64,000 nt of DNA. Origin: UBA4782 sp034430215. GTDB lineage: Bacteria > Chloroflexota > Anaerolineae > Anaerolineales > Anaerolineaceae. Each line of letters starts with the position of its first letter. Position 1 is the stretch's first letter. The stretch spans positions 23,600-87,599 of the forward strand of contig DAOUFE010000034.1 in NCBI GenBank assembly GCA_034430215.1. The letters are read 5' to 3'. Positions 32,147 to 41,130 of this stretch are shown in pieces. A program made the translations under genes and the position numbers. The notes beneath the pieces are model-generated. The model was not told the origin of the DNA, made no database searches, and saw only the letters and a program-made list of their open reading frames with translations.

Positions 32147-34561
32147 TCACAAAGTTTCTACAACATCGTCGTTATTGTTTGATGCTGCTCGTTTCCGCCC
32201 TTTCTTTTCCTCTTTGCCAAATTGAACCAGAACTTCACCCAGATGTTGTAACCGCTGGTTAGCTTTGGTAAATATCTCTTTGGATGGCGAATGGGTAAGG
32301 ATCTCGATGCCTTCATCGATCGTACTGACCGCCCAGATATGGAACTTTCCTTCTTTTACTGCATCAAGAACATCTTCTTTTAGCATCAGATTGATGATAT
32401 TTGCCTTGGGAATCATCACGCCCTGTTTTCCAGTGAAACCTTTCAATTTGCAGACATCAAAGAAGCCCTCGATTTTTTCATTTACCCCGCCAATTGCCTG
32501 TACTTCACCTTTTTGATTGACCGAGCCTGTTACTGCGATCCCTTGATCGATGGGCACTTCAGACAATGCAGAAAGGATGGCGTATAACTCTGTGCTGGAT
32601 GCACTGTCACCATCCACACCAGAGTAATTTTGCTCAAATACCAGGCGAGCAGACAGGCTCAAAGGTTTATCCTGGGCAAAACGTTGTGAAAGATACCCTG
32701 CAAGGATGAGCACACCTTTTGTGTGGGTCGGTCCACTCATTTCAGCCTGTCGTTCAATATCTACTACCCCTTCGCGTCCAACACCTACAGCTGCAGTAAT
32801 GCGCGATGGGTGACCAAAAAAAACATCACCCATTCCCATCACTGCCAGTCCGTTGACCTGCCCACAAACCTGACCTTCCACATCGATCATCAGGATGTTG
32901 TTTTTTGTCATTTCCTGCATCCGCTCTTGGACAAGAGAAGAACGATATAAACGTTCATCGATCGCTCTGCGAACATGGTCAGAAGTGATCAAATCAGCGT
33001 TATCTGACATTGCGTAATAATTTGCTTCGCGAATAACGTCTGTCAATTCACCAAAACGTGTAGAGAGCTTGGTCTGGTCATCTGCAAGGCGTGAACCGTG
33101 TTCAACCAATCGAGCCAGACCACTACAATCCAGGTGTTTGAGCTTGCTGTTATTGCACACGCTGCTAACAAATGTGACATAATCCCGAATACTTTCAGGG
33201 GTGCGGTCCATTCGGTTGTCAAAATCTGCTTTGACTTTGAACAATTCCGAAAAATCTTCATCATATTCAAGCAAGAGCTGGTAAATGTTCGGCTGTCCGA
33301 TCAAGATCACCTTCACGTTCAGGGGAATTGCTTCTGGCTGCAGCGTCCGGGTGGAAAATAATCCTATTCGTTCACTGGCATCTTCGATCGTCAGCGCCTG
33401 ATTGCGTAAAGCCCGTTTCAAACTATCCCATGAAAATGTAGCTCGTAATAATTCATCCACTGGCAACACTAAAAAGCCGCCATTAGCGCGATGCAGAGAA
33501 CCACATCGTACAAGGGTAAAATCTGTCACAAGAGTACCAAACATGGCTTCATTTTCTATCCGCCCAAATAGATTTGTATAGGTAGGATTCAATTCAATGA
33601 CAACGGGTGCGCCATCACCCGGGTCATTTTCGACCAGGACATTGACGGAATACCGATTGAAAAAGCGTTCTTTGCTGCCTGCCTGAATTGCAGAAGGTTC
33701 GGCTGTTTCTTCTTCACCACGAAAGTGCGCCAGGTGATCCAGAATATCATTTTGCACCTGTAAAAGATACTTTACGATTTCATCCTGATCTTTATATTTT
33801 TCCTTTAGCTCATTCATCAGGTGGCTGATGGAATACAACGCTACCTGTTGATCAAGGCGAGCCAATTCTTCCACTATTTGCTTTTCAAACCCCTTCGCCT
33901 GCCTGATTGCAGCCTCAATTTCAGCCTGCAGGATCTTTTGCCTTTGAATGATTTCATCCTTTTCCGATTGTTTCAGTGTAACGAATTCCTCTTCTTTTAA
34001 GGGTTTGTTATCCTTAATCGGAATGGTTACAAATCCCATAGGTGTTTGCTGGATGACGAAACCTTGCTTCATGGCGGTATCGCTTACCCGGTTCTGCAGC
34101 TTTTCTTTTTGTTGCTGCAGCTCATTGGTTACTTCGTCGCGCCTGGTGGCATACTCCTCACTTTCAAACGCGCGCCGGATTTCTTTACGCGTTCCTTCCA
34201 TAAGTGCCTTCATTTCTGCCTGGAAAGTCTTGGCAGTACCAGCAGGCAACAAGATGGCATTTGGGCGTGAAGGCTCCTGAAAGTTATACACATAAATACA
34301 ATCGGGAGGAACAGGTTTTGTTTTGGCTAATTCTTCCAGGAATCCTTTTACTGCTGTGGTGCGACCTGTTCCGGGTAAGCCACTGACAAAGATATTAAAA
34401 CCGAAAGAGTCAATACCAAGCCCAAATTGTAGGGCTCGAACCGCGCGTTTTTGCCCAATAATGGCTTTCCCTGGAGGAAGCTCAGCGCTGCTGGAGCAGG
34501 GTAATTCTTTTGGATTACAGATGTTTCTTAATTTATCCAGTGATAGTTCGTGAGTTTTCAT
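32147..34561 (-). CDS. Lon-like ATP-dependent protease (LonB/YcbZ type)
   Basis: The 804-residue protein combines an N-terminal AAA domain with a C-terminal Lon Ser-Lys protease domain, as in E. coli YcbZ. Walker A is GLPGTGRTTAVKG near residue 62. A long coiled-coil insert (about 130-270) follows, then the AAA core with LHRANGGFLVLPVDELL. The protease domain has the catalytic Ser in GDSASSTEL and Lys in GGVNEKIEG. It probably degrades folded or damaged proteins in the cytosol. The N-terminal substrate-recognition domain of classical Lon is absent. The gene stands alone, convergent with the subtilase and facing the pst operon. Confidence 0.92.
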   Translation of the reverse strand: MKTHELSLDKLRNICNPKELPCSSSAELPPGKAIIGQKRAVRALQFGLGIDSFGFNIFVSGLPGTGRTTAVKGFLEELAKTKPVPPDCIYVYNFQEPSRPNAILLPAGTAKTFQAEMKALMEGTRKEIRRAFESEEYATRRDEVTNELQQQKEKLQNRVSDTAMKQGFVIQQTPMGFVTIPIKDNKPLKEEEFVTLKQSEKDEIIQRQKILQAEIEAAIRQAKGFEKQIVEELARLDQQVALYSISHLMNELKEKYKDQDEIVKYLLQVQNDILDHLAHFRGEEETAEPSAIQAGSKERFFNRYSVNVLVENDPGDGAPVVIELNPTYTNLFGRIENEAMFGTLVTDFTLVRCGSLHRANGGFLVLPVDELLRATFSWDSLKRALRNQALTIEDASERIGLFSTRTLQPEAIPLNVKVILIGQPNIYQLLLEYDEDFSELFKVKADFDNRMDRTPESIRDYVTFVSSVCNNSKLKHLDCSGLARLVEHGSRLADDQTKLSTRFGELTDVIREANYYAMSDNADLITSDHVRRAIDERLYRSSLVQERMQEMTKNNILMIDVEGQVCGQVNGLAVMGMGDVFFGHPSRITAAVGVGREGVVDIERQAEMSGPTHTKGVLILAGYLSQRFAQDKPLSLSARLVFEQNYSGVDGDSASSTELYAILSALSEVPIDQGIAVTGSVNQKGEVQAIGGVNEKIEGFFDVCKLKGFTGKQGVMIPKANIINLMLKEDVLDAVKEGKFHIWAVSTIDEGIEILTHSPSKEIFTKANQRLQHLGEVLVQFGKEEKKGRKRAASNNNDDVVETL

Positions 34562-34660
34562 AGATCACCTGACTAAACCGAGATAAAAGGGAATTCAAGA
34601 AATTCTGGATATCTATTAAGATTGTACAACTATGGGAAAGAATAAAAAACCCAGAAAATG

Positions 34661-35416
34661 CTATCCAAATCGTCCCATGATGTAGTCCTGGGTGCTTTTG
34701 TTTTTCGGGCGTAAGAACATACCTTTCCCATCACCTGCTTCTATCAGTTCGCCCTGCAGGAAAAATGCAGCGAAATCTGCCATTCGGGCAGCCTGCTGGG
34801 TATTGTGCGGTGCCAAAATAACGGTGATCTCGGATTTTATCTCCTGGAGCAGCCCCTCAATTTTTGCGGTTGATAGTGGGTCTAATGCGGAGGTTGGTTC
34901 ATCCAGCAGAATGACTTCTGGCTCCAGGGCAAGGGTTCTAGCAATGCATAGACGTTGCTGTTGCCCACCTGAAAGAGCGCTGGCAGGATCCTGTAAACGA
35001 TCGTACACCTCGTCCCACAAAGCTGCCTGGCGAAGTGCCCGCTCGACAGTATCTTTCAATACAGATTTTCGGTGTTCTCCCGCTACTTCCAAGCCATAGC
35101 TGACATTTTGAAAAATAGTCAAAGGCAAAGCAACCGGTCGTGAAAATACCATCCCGATCTTCCGACGCAGTTCAGTCACATCCATCTTTGGATCCAACAA
35201 ATCCATCCCATTCATCGTGACTTTTCCTGAAAGCTCGGCGACATCTGCCAGATCATTTAAACGGTTCAAAGTACGCAGCAAAGTAGATTTTCCCCCACCC
35301 GATGGACCAAACAGAACCGTGATGGTGTGTTCCGGAATGGCAAGCGTCAGGTTCTTCAGGCTTTCGGCGCCATCAGAATAACGGATGGTCAGGTTTTCGA
35401 TCAGGATCTTATCCAT
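34661..35416 (-). CDS. pstB: Phosphate ABC transporter ATP-binding protein
   Basis: The 251-residue ATPase has Walker A GPSGGGKST near residue 37, signature LSGGQQQRLCIARTL, Walker B VILLDEPTSALD and H-loop ILAPHN. The IRYSDGAESLKN opening and the MNGMDLLDP segment are PstB-like. It is the last gene of pstSCAB; no phoU follows. The gap from pstA (41 bp) carries the ribosome-binding region. Confidence 0.92.
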   Translation of the reverse strand: MDKILIENLTIRYSDGAESLKNLTLAIPEHTITVLFGPSGGGKSTLLRTLNRLNDLADVAELSGKVTMNGMDLLDPKMDVTELRRKIGMVFSRPVALPLTIFQNVSYGLEVAGEHRKSVLKDTVERALRQAALWDEVYDRLQDPASALSGGQQQRLCIARTLALEPEVILLDEPTSALDPLSTAKIEGLLQEIKSEITVILAPHNTQQAARMADFAAFFLQGELIEAGDGKGMFLRPKNKSTQDYIMGRFG

Positions 35417-35457
35417 AGAAGGTTTCCATTGCCAGGTATTTCAAAGATTGCACTTTT

Positions 35458-36309
35458 TTACCACTGGCGTTTCTTCCGTGCATTCGAACGGATGAAAGTA
35501 GCTGCCAGATTCATTCCCAAAACGAATACCAGCAAAACCAGCACTGTTCCATATTGGATCTGCACAGGCATTCCAGGAATTTGTGTAGAGATGACAAAGA
35601 GATGATATGGCAAAGCCATCGTAGGATCGAGAGGCGAAGATGGTAGCAATGGCAGGAAAAATGCTGCACCCGTAAACATAATGGGGGCTGTTTCTCCTGC
35701 TGCACGCTCGAGCCCTAAAATGACTCCGGTAATAATGCCAGGAATTGATTGTGGCAAAACAATGCGCCAGATGGTCTGCCAGCGAGTAGCTCCCAGTGAA
35801 ATGCTGACCACGCGAAAACTATTCGGTACTGACCGCAATGCTTCTTCGGTGGTGCTGATGATCACAGGCAGGGTCATGATGGAAAGGGTGAGAGATGCTG
35901 CGAGGATGCTGGTACCAAGCTTGAGAAAGATGACGAACATGCCCATGCCAAACAACCCGTACACAACCGATGGGATTCCAGAGAGGTTCAGCATGGCAAT
36001 ACGAATCATTTGAGTGAGCCTGTTATCTGGAGCGTATTCCACCAGATAGATTGCTGCTGCAATACCTGGCGGCACAGAAAAGAGAGCGGTACCAAGCGTC
36101 AGGTAGAATGTGCCCAGAATTGCTGGCAGAATCCCACCGGCGCGCATGCCGTCTTTTGGCATGCTGGTTAGAAATTCCCACGAGATGGCAGGAGCGCCAA
36201 GAATAATGATGTAAATGATCAACGCCACGATTGGCAGAACGGTAAGTACACTGATGGCAACCATCAGGCTAATTCCGATCTTCTGCTGCTTCTGTGGCGT
36301 AATGTTCAT
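35458..36309 (-). CDS. pstA: Phosphate ABC transporter permease PstA
   Basis: The 283-residue membrane protein has six or so spans and the EAA-type ATPase-contact loop (RVVSISLGATRWQTIWRIVLP). The TSMPKDGMRAGGILPAILG segment is typical of PstA. The start overlaps the stop of pstC by 4 bp (ATGA). It forms the channel heterodimer with PstC for high-affinity phosphate uptake. Confidence 0.93.
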   Translation of the reverse strand: MNITPQKQQKIGISLMVAISVLTVLPIVALIIYIIILGAPAISWEFLTSMPKDGMRAGGILPAILGTFYLTLGTALFSVPPGIAAAIYLVEYAPDNRLTQMIRIAMLNLSGIPSVVYGLFGMGMFVIFLKLGTSILAASLTLSIMTLPVIISTTEEALRSVPNSFRVVSISLGATRWQTIWRIVLPQSIPGIITGVILGLERAAGETAPIMFTGAAFFLPLLPSSPLDPTMALPYHLFVISTQIPGMPVQIQYGTVLVLLVFVLGMNLAATFIRSNARKKRQW

Positions 36310-37217
36310 GAGAGCAGCCTTTCAGTACGTTTCATACGCCGTGACGATACGGCAAATGAAACGATATTGATTGCAAGGGAGAATACAAAAAGGATGATCC
36401 CGATCAGGAACAATACCTGGTAATGCACGCTTCCCTGAGCAACTTCACCCATTTCCGAAGCGATGGTGGCAGTCATGGTTCGTATGGGGAGGAACAGGGC
36501 ATCTAATCCATGCGGCATAACAGGTGCGTTACCAGTGACCATCATGACCGCCATGGTTTCACCAATCACCCTGCCAATGCCAAGCATGACAGCAGTGATG
36601 ATACCCGAACGGGCTGCAGGCACTGTCACACCCCATATCGTTTGCCAGTGGGTGGTACCCAATGCCAGTGCACCTTCACGATATCCTTTGGGAACAGTAT
36701 TCAACGCGTCTTCCGCTACCGAAACGATCGTTGGAATGGCAGACCATCCAAGCAGCAGGGCACCAGTGAAGGCGGTTAATCCAGTAGGAAGGTTTAAAGC
36801 AGTTCGCAAGAATGGTGATAGTGTGAGAATACCAAAGAAGCCTAAAACAACAGAAGGAAGCCCCGCAAGGATCTCTACCAGTGGTTTCAGGATTTCTTTC
36901 ACCCAGGATGGTGCCAACTCCGAAATGAAAACAGCGGTTCCAATACCCAATGGGATGGCGATGATGGATGCTCCGATGGTCACGATCAACGAACCCAGCA
37001 ATAAAGGCAAGATACCGAAATACCCTTCTATGGGATACCAGATCTTCCCAAACAGGCTGGCAGGGCTGACATTTACCAGTGCCGGTACTCCTTCTCTCAA
37101 CAGGAAAAGGATGATCAGGGTCACATAGAGGATGGACAGGTAACCGGCTAACCGGATAAGAATTGTGATGATCCATTCGTTCCACTTAGTTCTGCGTAAT
37201 TTCTGGTTAGACTTCAT
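36306..37217 (-). CDS. pstC: Phosphate ABC transporter permease PstC
   Basis: The protein has about 303 residues and six hydrophobic spans. The EAA-like loop (REGALALGTTHWQTIWGVTVP) and the YFGILPLLLGSLIVTIGA segment are typical of PstC. ATG 37217 is chosen because it makes an ATGA overlap with the pstS stop; the frame is open upstream, but that part lies inside pstS. It pairs with PstA. Confidence 0.92.
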   Translation of the reverse strand: MKSNQKLRRTKWNEWIITILIRLAGYLSILYVTLIILFLLREGVPALVNVSPASLFGKIWYPIEGYFGILPLLLGSLIVTIGASIIAIPLGIGTAVFISELAPSWVKEILKPLVEILAGLPSVVLGFFGILTLSPFLRTALNLPTGLTAFTGALLLGWSAIPTIVSVAEDALNTVPKGYREGALALGTTHWQTIWGVTVPAARSGIITAVMLGIGRVIGETMAVMMVTGNAPVMPHGLDALFLPIRTMTATIASEMGEVAQGSVHYQVLFLIGIILFVFSLAINIVSFAVSSRRMKRTERLLS

Positions 37218-38101
37218 GGATTCACCTGAATGGGCACAAATCCCAAAGACTGGACGATCGCCTGCGCATCTGCAGAGACGATCCAATCCAGGTAGGCTTG
37301 AATAGTGGCGTTGGGTTTTCCGCGGGTGTAAATGTACAGATCACGGGAAATGGGATATTGATTATTATTCACTGTTTCGATGGAAGGTAAAATTGCATCT
37401 TCTCCAGCCTGGGGGGCGACTGCTAAGGTTTTTACTTCATTGGTAATATAGCCCAGTCCATCATATCCAATAGCATTGGGGTTGTCTCGTACTTCAGAGA
37501 TGATCCCTTCAGAGGAGGGGAGCAGCAATGTTTCAGGTGTGAAAAGACTTTTATCATCGTTGTTTCCCAGGCGCACTACCTGTTCCAGGAAATAAACATG
37601 GGTGCCTGAATTGGTTTCACGAGACAGGCGCACAATGGGGCTATCATAACCACCCAGCTCGCTCCAGTTAGAATAATCACCTCGATAAATGCCGGATATT
37701 TGTTCCAACGTCAATTTATCAATGGGATTTTCCTTGTTGACGATTACAGCAATAGCGTCTTTCGCCACTACAAGCTCATATGGTTCAAATCCTTCGCCTT
37801 CGGCAGCTTTGATCTCCTCATCTTTGATCTCACGAGAGGCGTTGGCGATATCCACGGTTCCGTTGATCAAAGCTGAAATACCTGTGCCAGATCCCCCACC
37901 TGTGACGGAAACGCTCACTTCTGGATGGCTTTTCTGATATGCTTCCGCCCATGCCAGCGCCAGATTGACCATGGTGTCAGAACCTTTATTCTGAATATAT
38001 TGAACGCTGTTAATTCCGGAAGCCGAATCAGATGTAGAAGCACAACCTGCCAGAAGCAAGGTAAAGATAATCAAAAGGGAAAAAAAGACACAATTCCGCA
38101 T
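37214..38101 (-). CDS. pstS: Phosphate-binding lipoprotein PstS
   Basis: The 295-residue protein has a lipobox (LLLAGCAS) and the phosphate-binding signature: IQNKGSDTMVNLA, VTGGGSGTGISAL, VDIANASREIKDEE and RETNSGTHVYFLE. It binds phosphate outside the membrane and passes it to PstCA. It is the first gene of the operon. The 130-bp gap to the divergent rnhA probably holds the promoter, but I could not find a clear PhoB box. Confidence 0.95.
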   Translation of the reverse strand: MRNCVFFSLLIIFTLLLAGCASTSDSASGINSVQYIQNKGSDTMVNLALAWAEAYQKSHPEVSVSVTGGGSGTGISALINGTVDIANASREIKDEEIKAAEGEGFEPYELVVAKDAIAVIVNKENPIDKLTLEQISGIYRGDYSNWSELGGYDSPIVRLSRETNSGTHVYFLEQVVRLGNNDDKSLFTPETLLLPSSEGIISEVRDNPNAIGYDGLGYITNEVKTLAVAPQAGEDAILPSIETVNNNQYPISRDLYIYTRGKPNATIQAYLDWIVSADAQAIVQSLGFVPIQVNP

Positions 38102-38252
38102 TAAACAAGATTATAACCGGAATGTTAGGTCAAAGAGGGTTATCTGAAATTTTTCTTTCAAAATCAGAATGAGTATCATCCCGGACATGTCTTTGGAATG
38201 GTAGGCTAAAATCCGACTGTTGATGGTATGATTGCTTTTCACTCAAAATATT

Positions 38253-38774
38253 ATGAATAAAAAACCAATCTCATCACCTGTAGTGATCTATACGGATGGC
38301 GCCTGCCTGGGAAACCCGGGCTCAGGAGGGTATGCGGCTATCATTATTACTGAGGGGAAACACCATGAGGTGAGTGGTGGATTTCGTTTGACCACCAATA
38401 ACCGCATGGAGTTGCTGGCTGCCATCAAGGGGCTGCAATGGCTGAAAAAACCATCGAAGGTGACTCTTTATTCCGATTCACAGTACCTGGTGAAGAATTA
38501 CAACGAAGGAAGTGTAGCCCGTTGGAAAGCAAAGGGCTGGATGCGAGACCGGAAAAACCCTGCCAAGAACAAGGATCTTTGGGAGGAGATATTGCGTCTA
38601 GCCAGTATCCATGAAGTGACCTTTTACTGGGTGGAAGGTCACGCAGGAAATACAGAAAATGAACGCTGTGACCGGTTATCTGTAGCGATGGCGAAGAAAA
38701 AGGGACTGCCGGTAGATGAAGTATTCGAAAAAGGGGAGAATGAATCCCCTCTCCAGGCAGGGTTGTTTGGGTAG
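38253..38774 (+). CDS. rnhA: Ribonuclease HI
   Basis: The 173-residue enzyme cuts RNA in RNA:DNA hybrids. The four acidic catalytic residues are visible: Asp15 in YTDGACLGNPG, Glu53 in RMELLA, Asp75 in SDSQYL and Asp140 in ERCDRL. His130 is in VEGHAG. The tail beyond the RNase H fold is about 20 residues. ATG 38253 is chosen; the frame is open to a TTG seven codons upstream that overlaps a possible -10 (TATGAT). The gene is divergent from pstS and convergent with the thioredoxin/CcdA gene. Confidence 0.95.
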   Translation: MNKKPISSPVVIYTDGACLGNPGSGGYAAIIITEGKHHEVSGGFRLTTNNRMELLAAIKGLQWLKKPSKVTLYSDSQYLVKNYNEGSVARWKAKGWMRDRKNPAKNKDLWEEILRLASIHEVTFYWVEGHAGNTENERCDRLSVAMAKKKGLPVDEVFEKGENESPLQAGLFG

Positions 38775-38831
38775 GGGGAAGAACCCTGTCATTGCCCTCG
38801 ATTATTAAGTGAAGCAATCTTAAAATAAATA

Positions 38832-38864
38832 GAATTCCGAAATTTTCACGATTTCGGAATTCTT
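38832..38864. terminator. Bidirectional hairpin between rnhA and the CcdA-fusion gene
   Basis: AGAATTCCGAAAT (38832-38844) pairs over 13 bp with ATTTCGGAATTCT (38852-38864). It lies between convergent genes, with AT-rich flanks on both sides. Confidence 0.65.
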
Positions 38865-38932
38865 GTGATAAATTTTGCTAAAAAAATATAAGAAGAGCTT
38901 TCCTTCTTTCGTGATTTTCGTGGTAATTTCTA

Positions 38933-40564
38933 TTACGCCAGCAGAGAAACGCCCAACCAGATCGCCAGACCCAGGAAAAGGATCACCATCCCCAACTTAA
39001 CAGCAGCCGTGTGCTTTTGCAGAAAGGCGGTCAGGTCTCGCGATGTCGTGCCAAAGTAAGCCAGGATGAATACCACGATCAGCGGGACAATGAATAACAG
39101 GTTATAGAGGATCAGGAAGAAGATTGCCTGAACCCGAAGCTCAGGAATGGAACTGACAAAAATGATTGTAGGCAGGTAGATCTGACCTGTACATGCCAGC
39201 TCAAGGAAAGAAATCAGAACTCCTGTGACGAATGCCCCAATAACATACGCCTGGGCTTTACGCCCCTCACGGATGGTGGCATTGATGCGCATCCGTAATG
39301 GCTTTGGAAGATTCAACTCCATATCCTCAATCTGCCCCTTGCGGGCTTTGAAGAAATCACGCAGGTTGAAAAATGCCAGTACCAGGCAAAAGATCGCAGT
39401 CAGTGCATATACCCAGCGACCTACGGCTCCCAGCCAATCGCCAAAAAGGTCTAATACTTTATAAAAGCCAAAGCCCACAGCCAGGTATGCCAGAAAAACA
39501 CCCAGGGCGAAAGCACCGCCAACCATCAAAATTTCCCGTCCTTTTCGGCCGCTGATGGTCAAATATGAGACAAAAAAGATGATGGTGGCAAACGCGCATG
39601 GATTCAATCCATCTACCAGACCAGCAAATACCACAGCCATCCAGCCCATCGAACGAAAACGCTCGACAATGCTGTTGGTCAGTTTATCTTCATCAAAATT
39701 TTTCCAGAAATTTTCAGAACCTGTGTCATTAAGGTTTTTCAACACTGGCAGCAAGGCATCGGGAGTGATTTCTTCCTCTCCGAACCAGGCTTGATTGCCA
39801 ATGAACAGGGCGGGAGTGTGAAAGTCATCGCGACCTGCTCTGGCACTCATCCAATCTGCCAAAGCTGCCTGGTCGTAAATGTTAAATTCTTCGATGATCA
39901 AATTGGGATATTTGGTTTGCAAATATTTAAAATCTGCACTTACCCGGCTGCATGCCTGGCAACCCACCTGATAGAAATATGCCGCGTAGATTGGCTGACC
40001 CGTTTCACAAGCAGATGGATCAGTGAGCGTGCATTCATCATTCTCTGTGAATTCAGGAGTGCCATTTTGCAGGGCATCTGGATTGAAATCAGGAATGGCA
40101 GGCCAGGTGATTCCGCCATTAGCAATTCCCTCTTCCAACAATGAAGCCAGGTTGGTGCGCGCAGGCTCTTCACCGATCAATATTTGCTCGCCCACAACGA
40201 TTACAGGTAAGGCACGTTCTTCAGGCTTGACTTTAAAATATGCTTCCGTTGCGATTAAAAGTTCATAATTCTCCGGAATACCCGTTTCAAGCATGCGCAG
40301 GTCAATCTGATCACCATACTTTTCCTTCAAGGGAGTGAGCACTTCTTCATATACTGCCTTGCAGTGAGTACATTCAGATGCATAAAAATACAGCACATGA
40401 ACCTGGTTCTCCCCTTCGAATTCTGGAGAATTTTCTACTTCAGCAAGTGTTTGTTCTTGTTCTACTGTATGTATTGATGAAGCCTGAACACTGTTAAAAA
40501 CGGGAAAGAGAAATAAAAATCCAGCAAAAAGCAGAGCAAAGGATGTAGAGAATTTTCGGAGCAT
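38933..40564 (-). CDS. Two thioredoxin-like domains fused to a CcdA/DsbD-type transmembrane domain
   Basis: The 543-residue protein has a signal sequence. The first thioredoxin-like domain has CTHC in YASECTHCKAVYEE, near residue 65. The second has CQAC in QVGCQACSRVS, near residue 202. A C-terminal domain of six or seven spans carries GLNPCAFATI near residue 315 and ELACTGQIYLP near 455. The two membrane Cys are those of the CcdA/DsbD family, which carry electrons across the membrane. Two outside thioredoxin domains joined to the transporter suggest a self-contained reductive relay for exported proteins or cytochrome c maturation (inference). No cytochrome gene is adjacent. Confidence 0.88.
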   Translation of the reverse strand: MLRKFSTSFALLFAGFLFLFPVFNSVQASSIHTVEQEQTLAEVENSPEFEGENQVHVLYFYASECTHCKAVYEEVLTPLKEKYGDQIDLRMLETGIPENYELLIATEAYFKVKPEERALPVIVVGEQILIGEEPARTNLASLLEEGIANGGITWPAIPDFNPDALQNGTPEFTENDECTLTDPSACETGQPIYAAYFYQVGCQACSRVSADFKYLQTKYPNLIIEEFNIYDQAALADWMSARAGRDDFHTPALFIGNQAWFGEEEITPDALLPVLKNLNDTGSENFWKNFDEDKLTNSIVERFRSMGWMAVVFAGLVDGLNPCAFATIIFFVSYLTISGRKGREILMVGGAFALGVFLAYLAVGFGFYKVLDLFGDWLGAVGRWVYALTAIFCLVLAFFNLRDFFKARKGQIEDMELNLPKPLRMRINATIREGRKAQAYVIGAFVTGVLISFLELACTGQIYLPTIIFVSSIPELRVQAIFFLILYNLLFIVPLIVVFILAYFGTTSRDLTAFLQKHTAAVKLGMVILFLGLAIWLGVSLLA

Positions 40565-40642
40565 GGGATTAAGTTTACTCGAATCATTAAAATCTGCAAG
40601 ATGCTTTATGACAAGTTCATGATAGGTGAAAACGCAGGCAGG

Positions 40643-40648
40643 TATAAT
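40643..40648 (+). promoter_or_regulatory. -10 element upstream of the DsrE-like gene
   Basis: TATAAT at 40643-40648 sits about 50 nt before the chosen ATG. It makes the longer GTG frame from 40626 unlikely. Confidence 0.5.
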
Positions 40649-40697
40649 TCAGTTATGCTTTTCATACGTACACAATCATCTTCAGGAAGATTCGATC

Positions 40698-41054
40698 ATG
40701 ATAACGAACAATAAAATGTCATCTGCAGTCATTCTCGTGACCCACGAAGGATTAGGCAATGCTGAATCAGAGCTCATGCACAAGTTGGTAGTTACATATT
40801 TCCAACTTTTACTGGATAACGGTGATCTTCCCGCAGCAATCTGTTTTTATACTGACGGCGTCAAGTTGACAGTGGAAGGTTCTCCTGTACTTGAACAGTT
40901 GGCTGCTCTAGAAGCCAGAGGAGTACGGTTGATTGTATGTACAACTTGCCTGAATTATTTTGGATTGATGGATAAATTAAAGGTAGGAATCGCAGGCGGG
41001 ATGGGTGATATCCTTTCCGCCCAGATCAATGCGGAAAAGGTCATTACATTGTAG
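40698..41054 (+). CDS. DsrE-fold protein, YedF C-terminal-like
   Basis: The 118-residue protein matches the DsrE-type second domain of the YedF (selenium metabolism) family. It has VILVTHEGLGNAESELMHKL, FYTDGVKLTVEGSPVLEQL and the Cys pair in VCTTCLNYFGL. In YedF the N-terminal TusA-like domain precedes this; here it is absent. The Cys pair suggests a sulfur- or selenium-carrier role, which is not shown. ATG 40698 is chosen over the upstream GTG because the -10 box overlaps that version. It ends 76 bp before gyrA. Confidence 0.8.
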   Translation: MITNNKMSSAVILVTHEGLGNAESELMHKLVVTYFQLLLDNGDLPAAICFYTDGVKLTVEGSPVLEQLAALEARGVRLIVCTTCLNYFGLMDKLKVGIAGGMGDILSAQINAEKVITL

Positions 41055-41130
41055 TAGGGTATAATGGAACGTCTTGCCTTTGTTGTTTATATTAATGAAA
41101 GGCAATAATTATCAGGAACAGGTAAGCATT

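Noticed and set aside
38102..38230. Pho box upstream of pstS
   Set aside because: No clear tandem PhoB-like repeats could be identified by eye.
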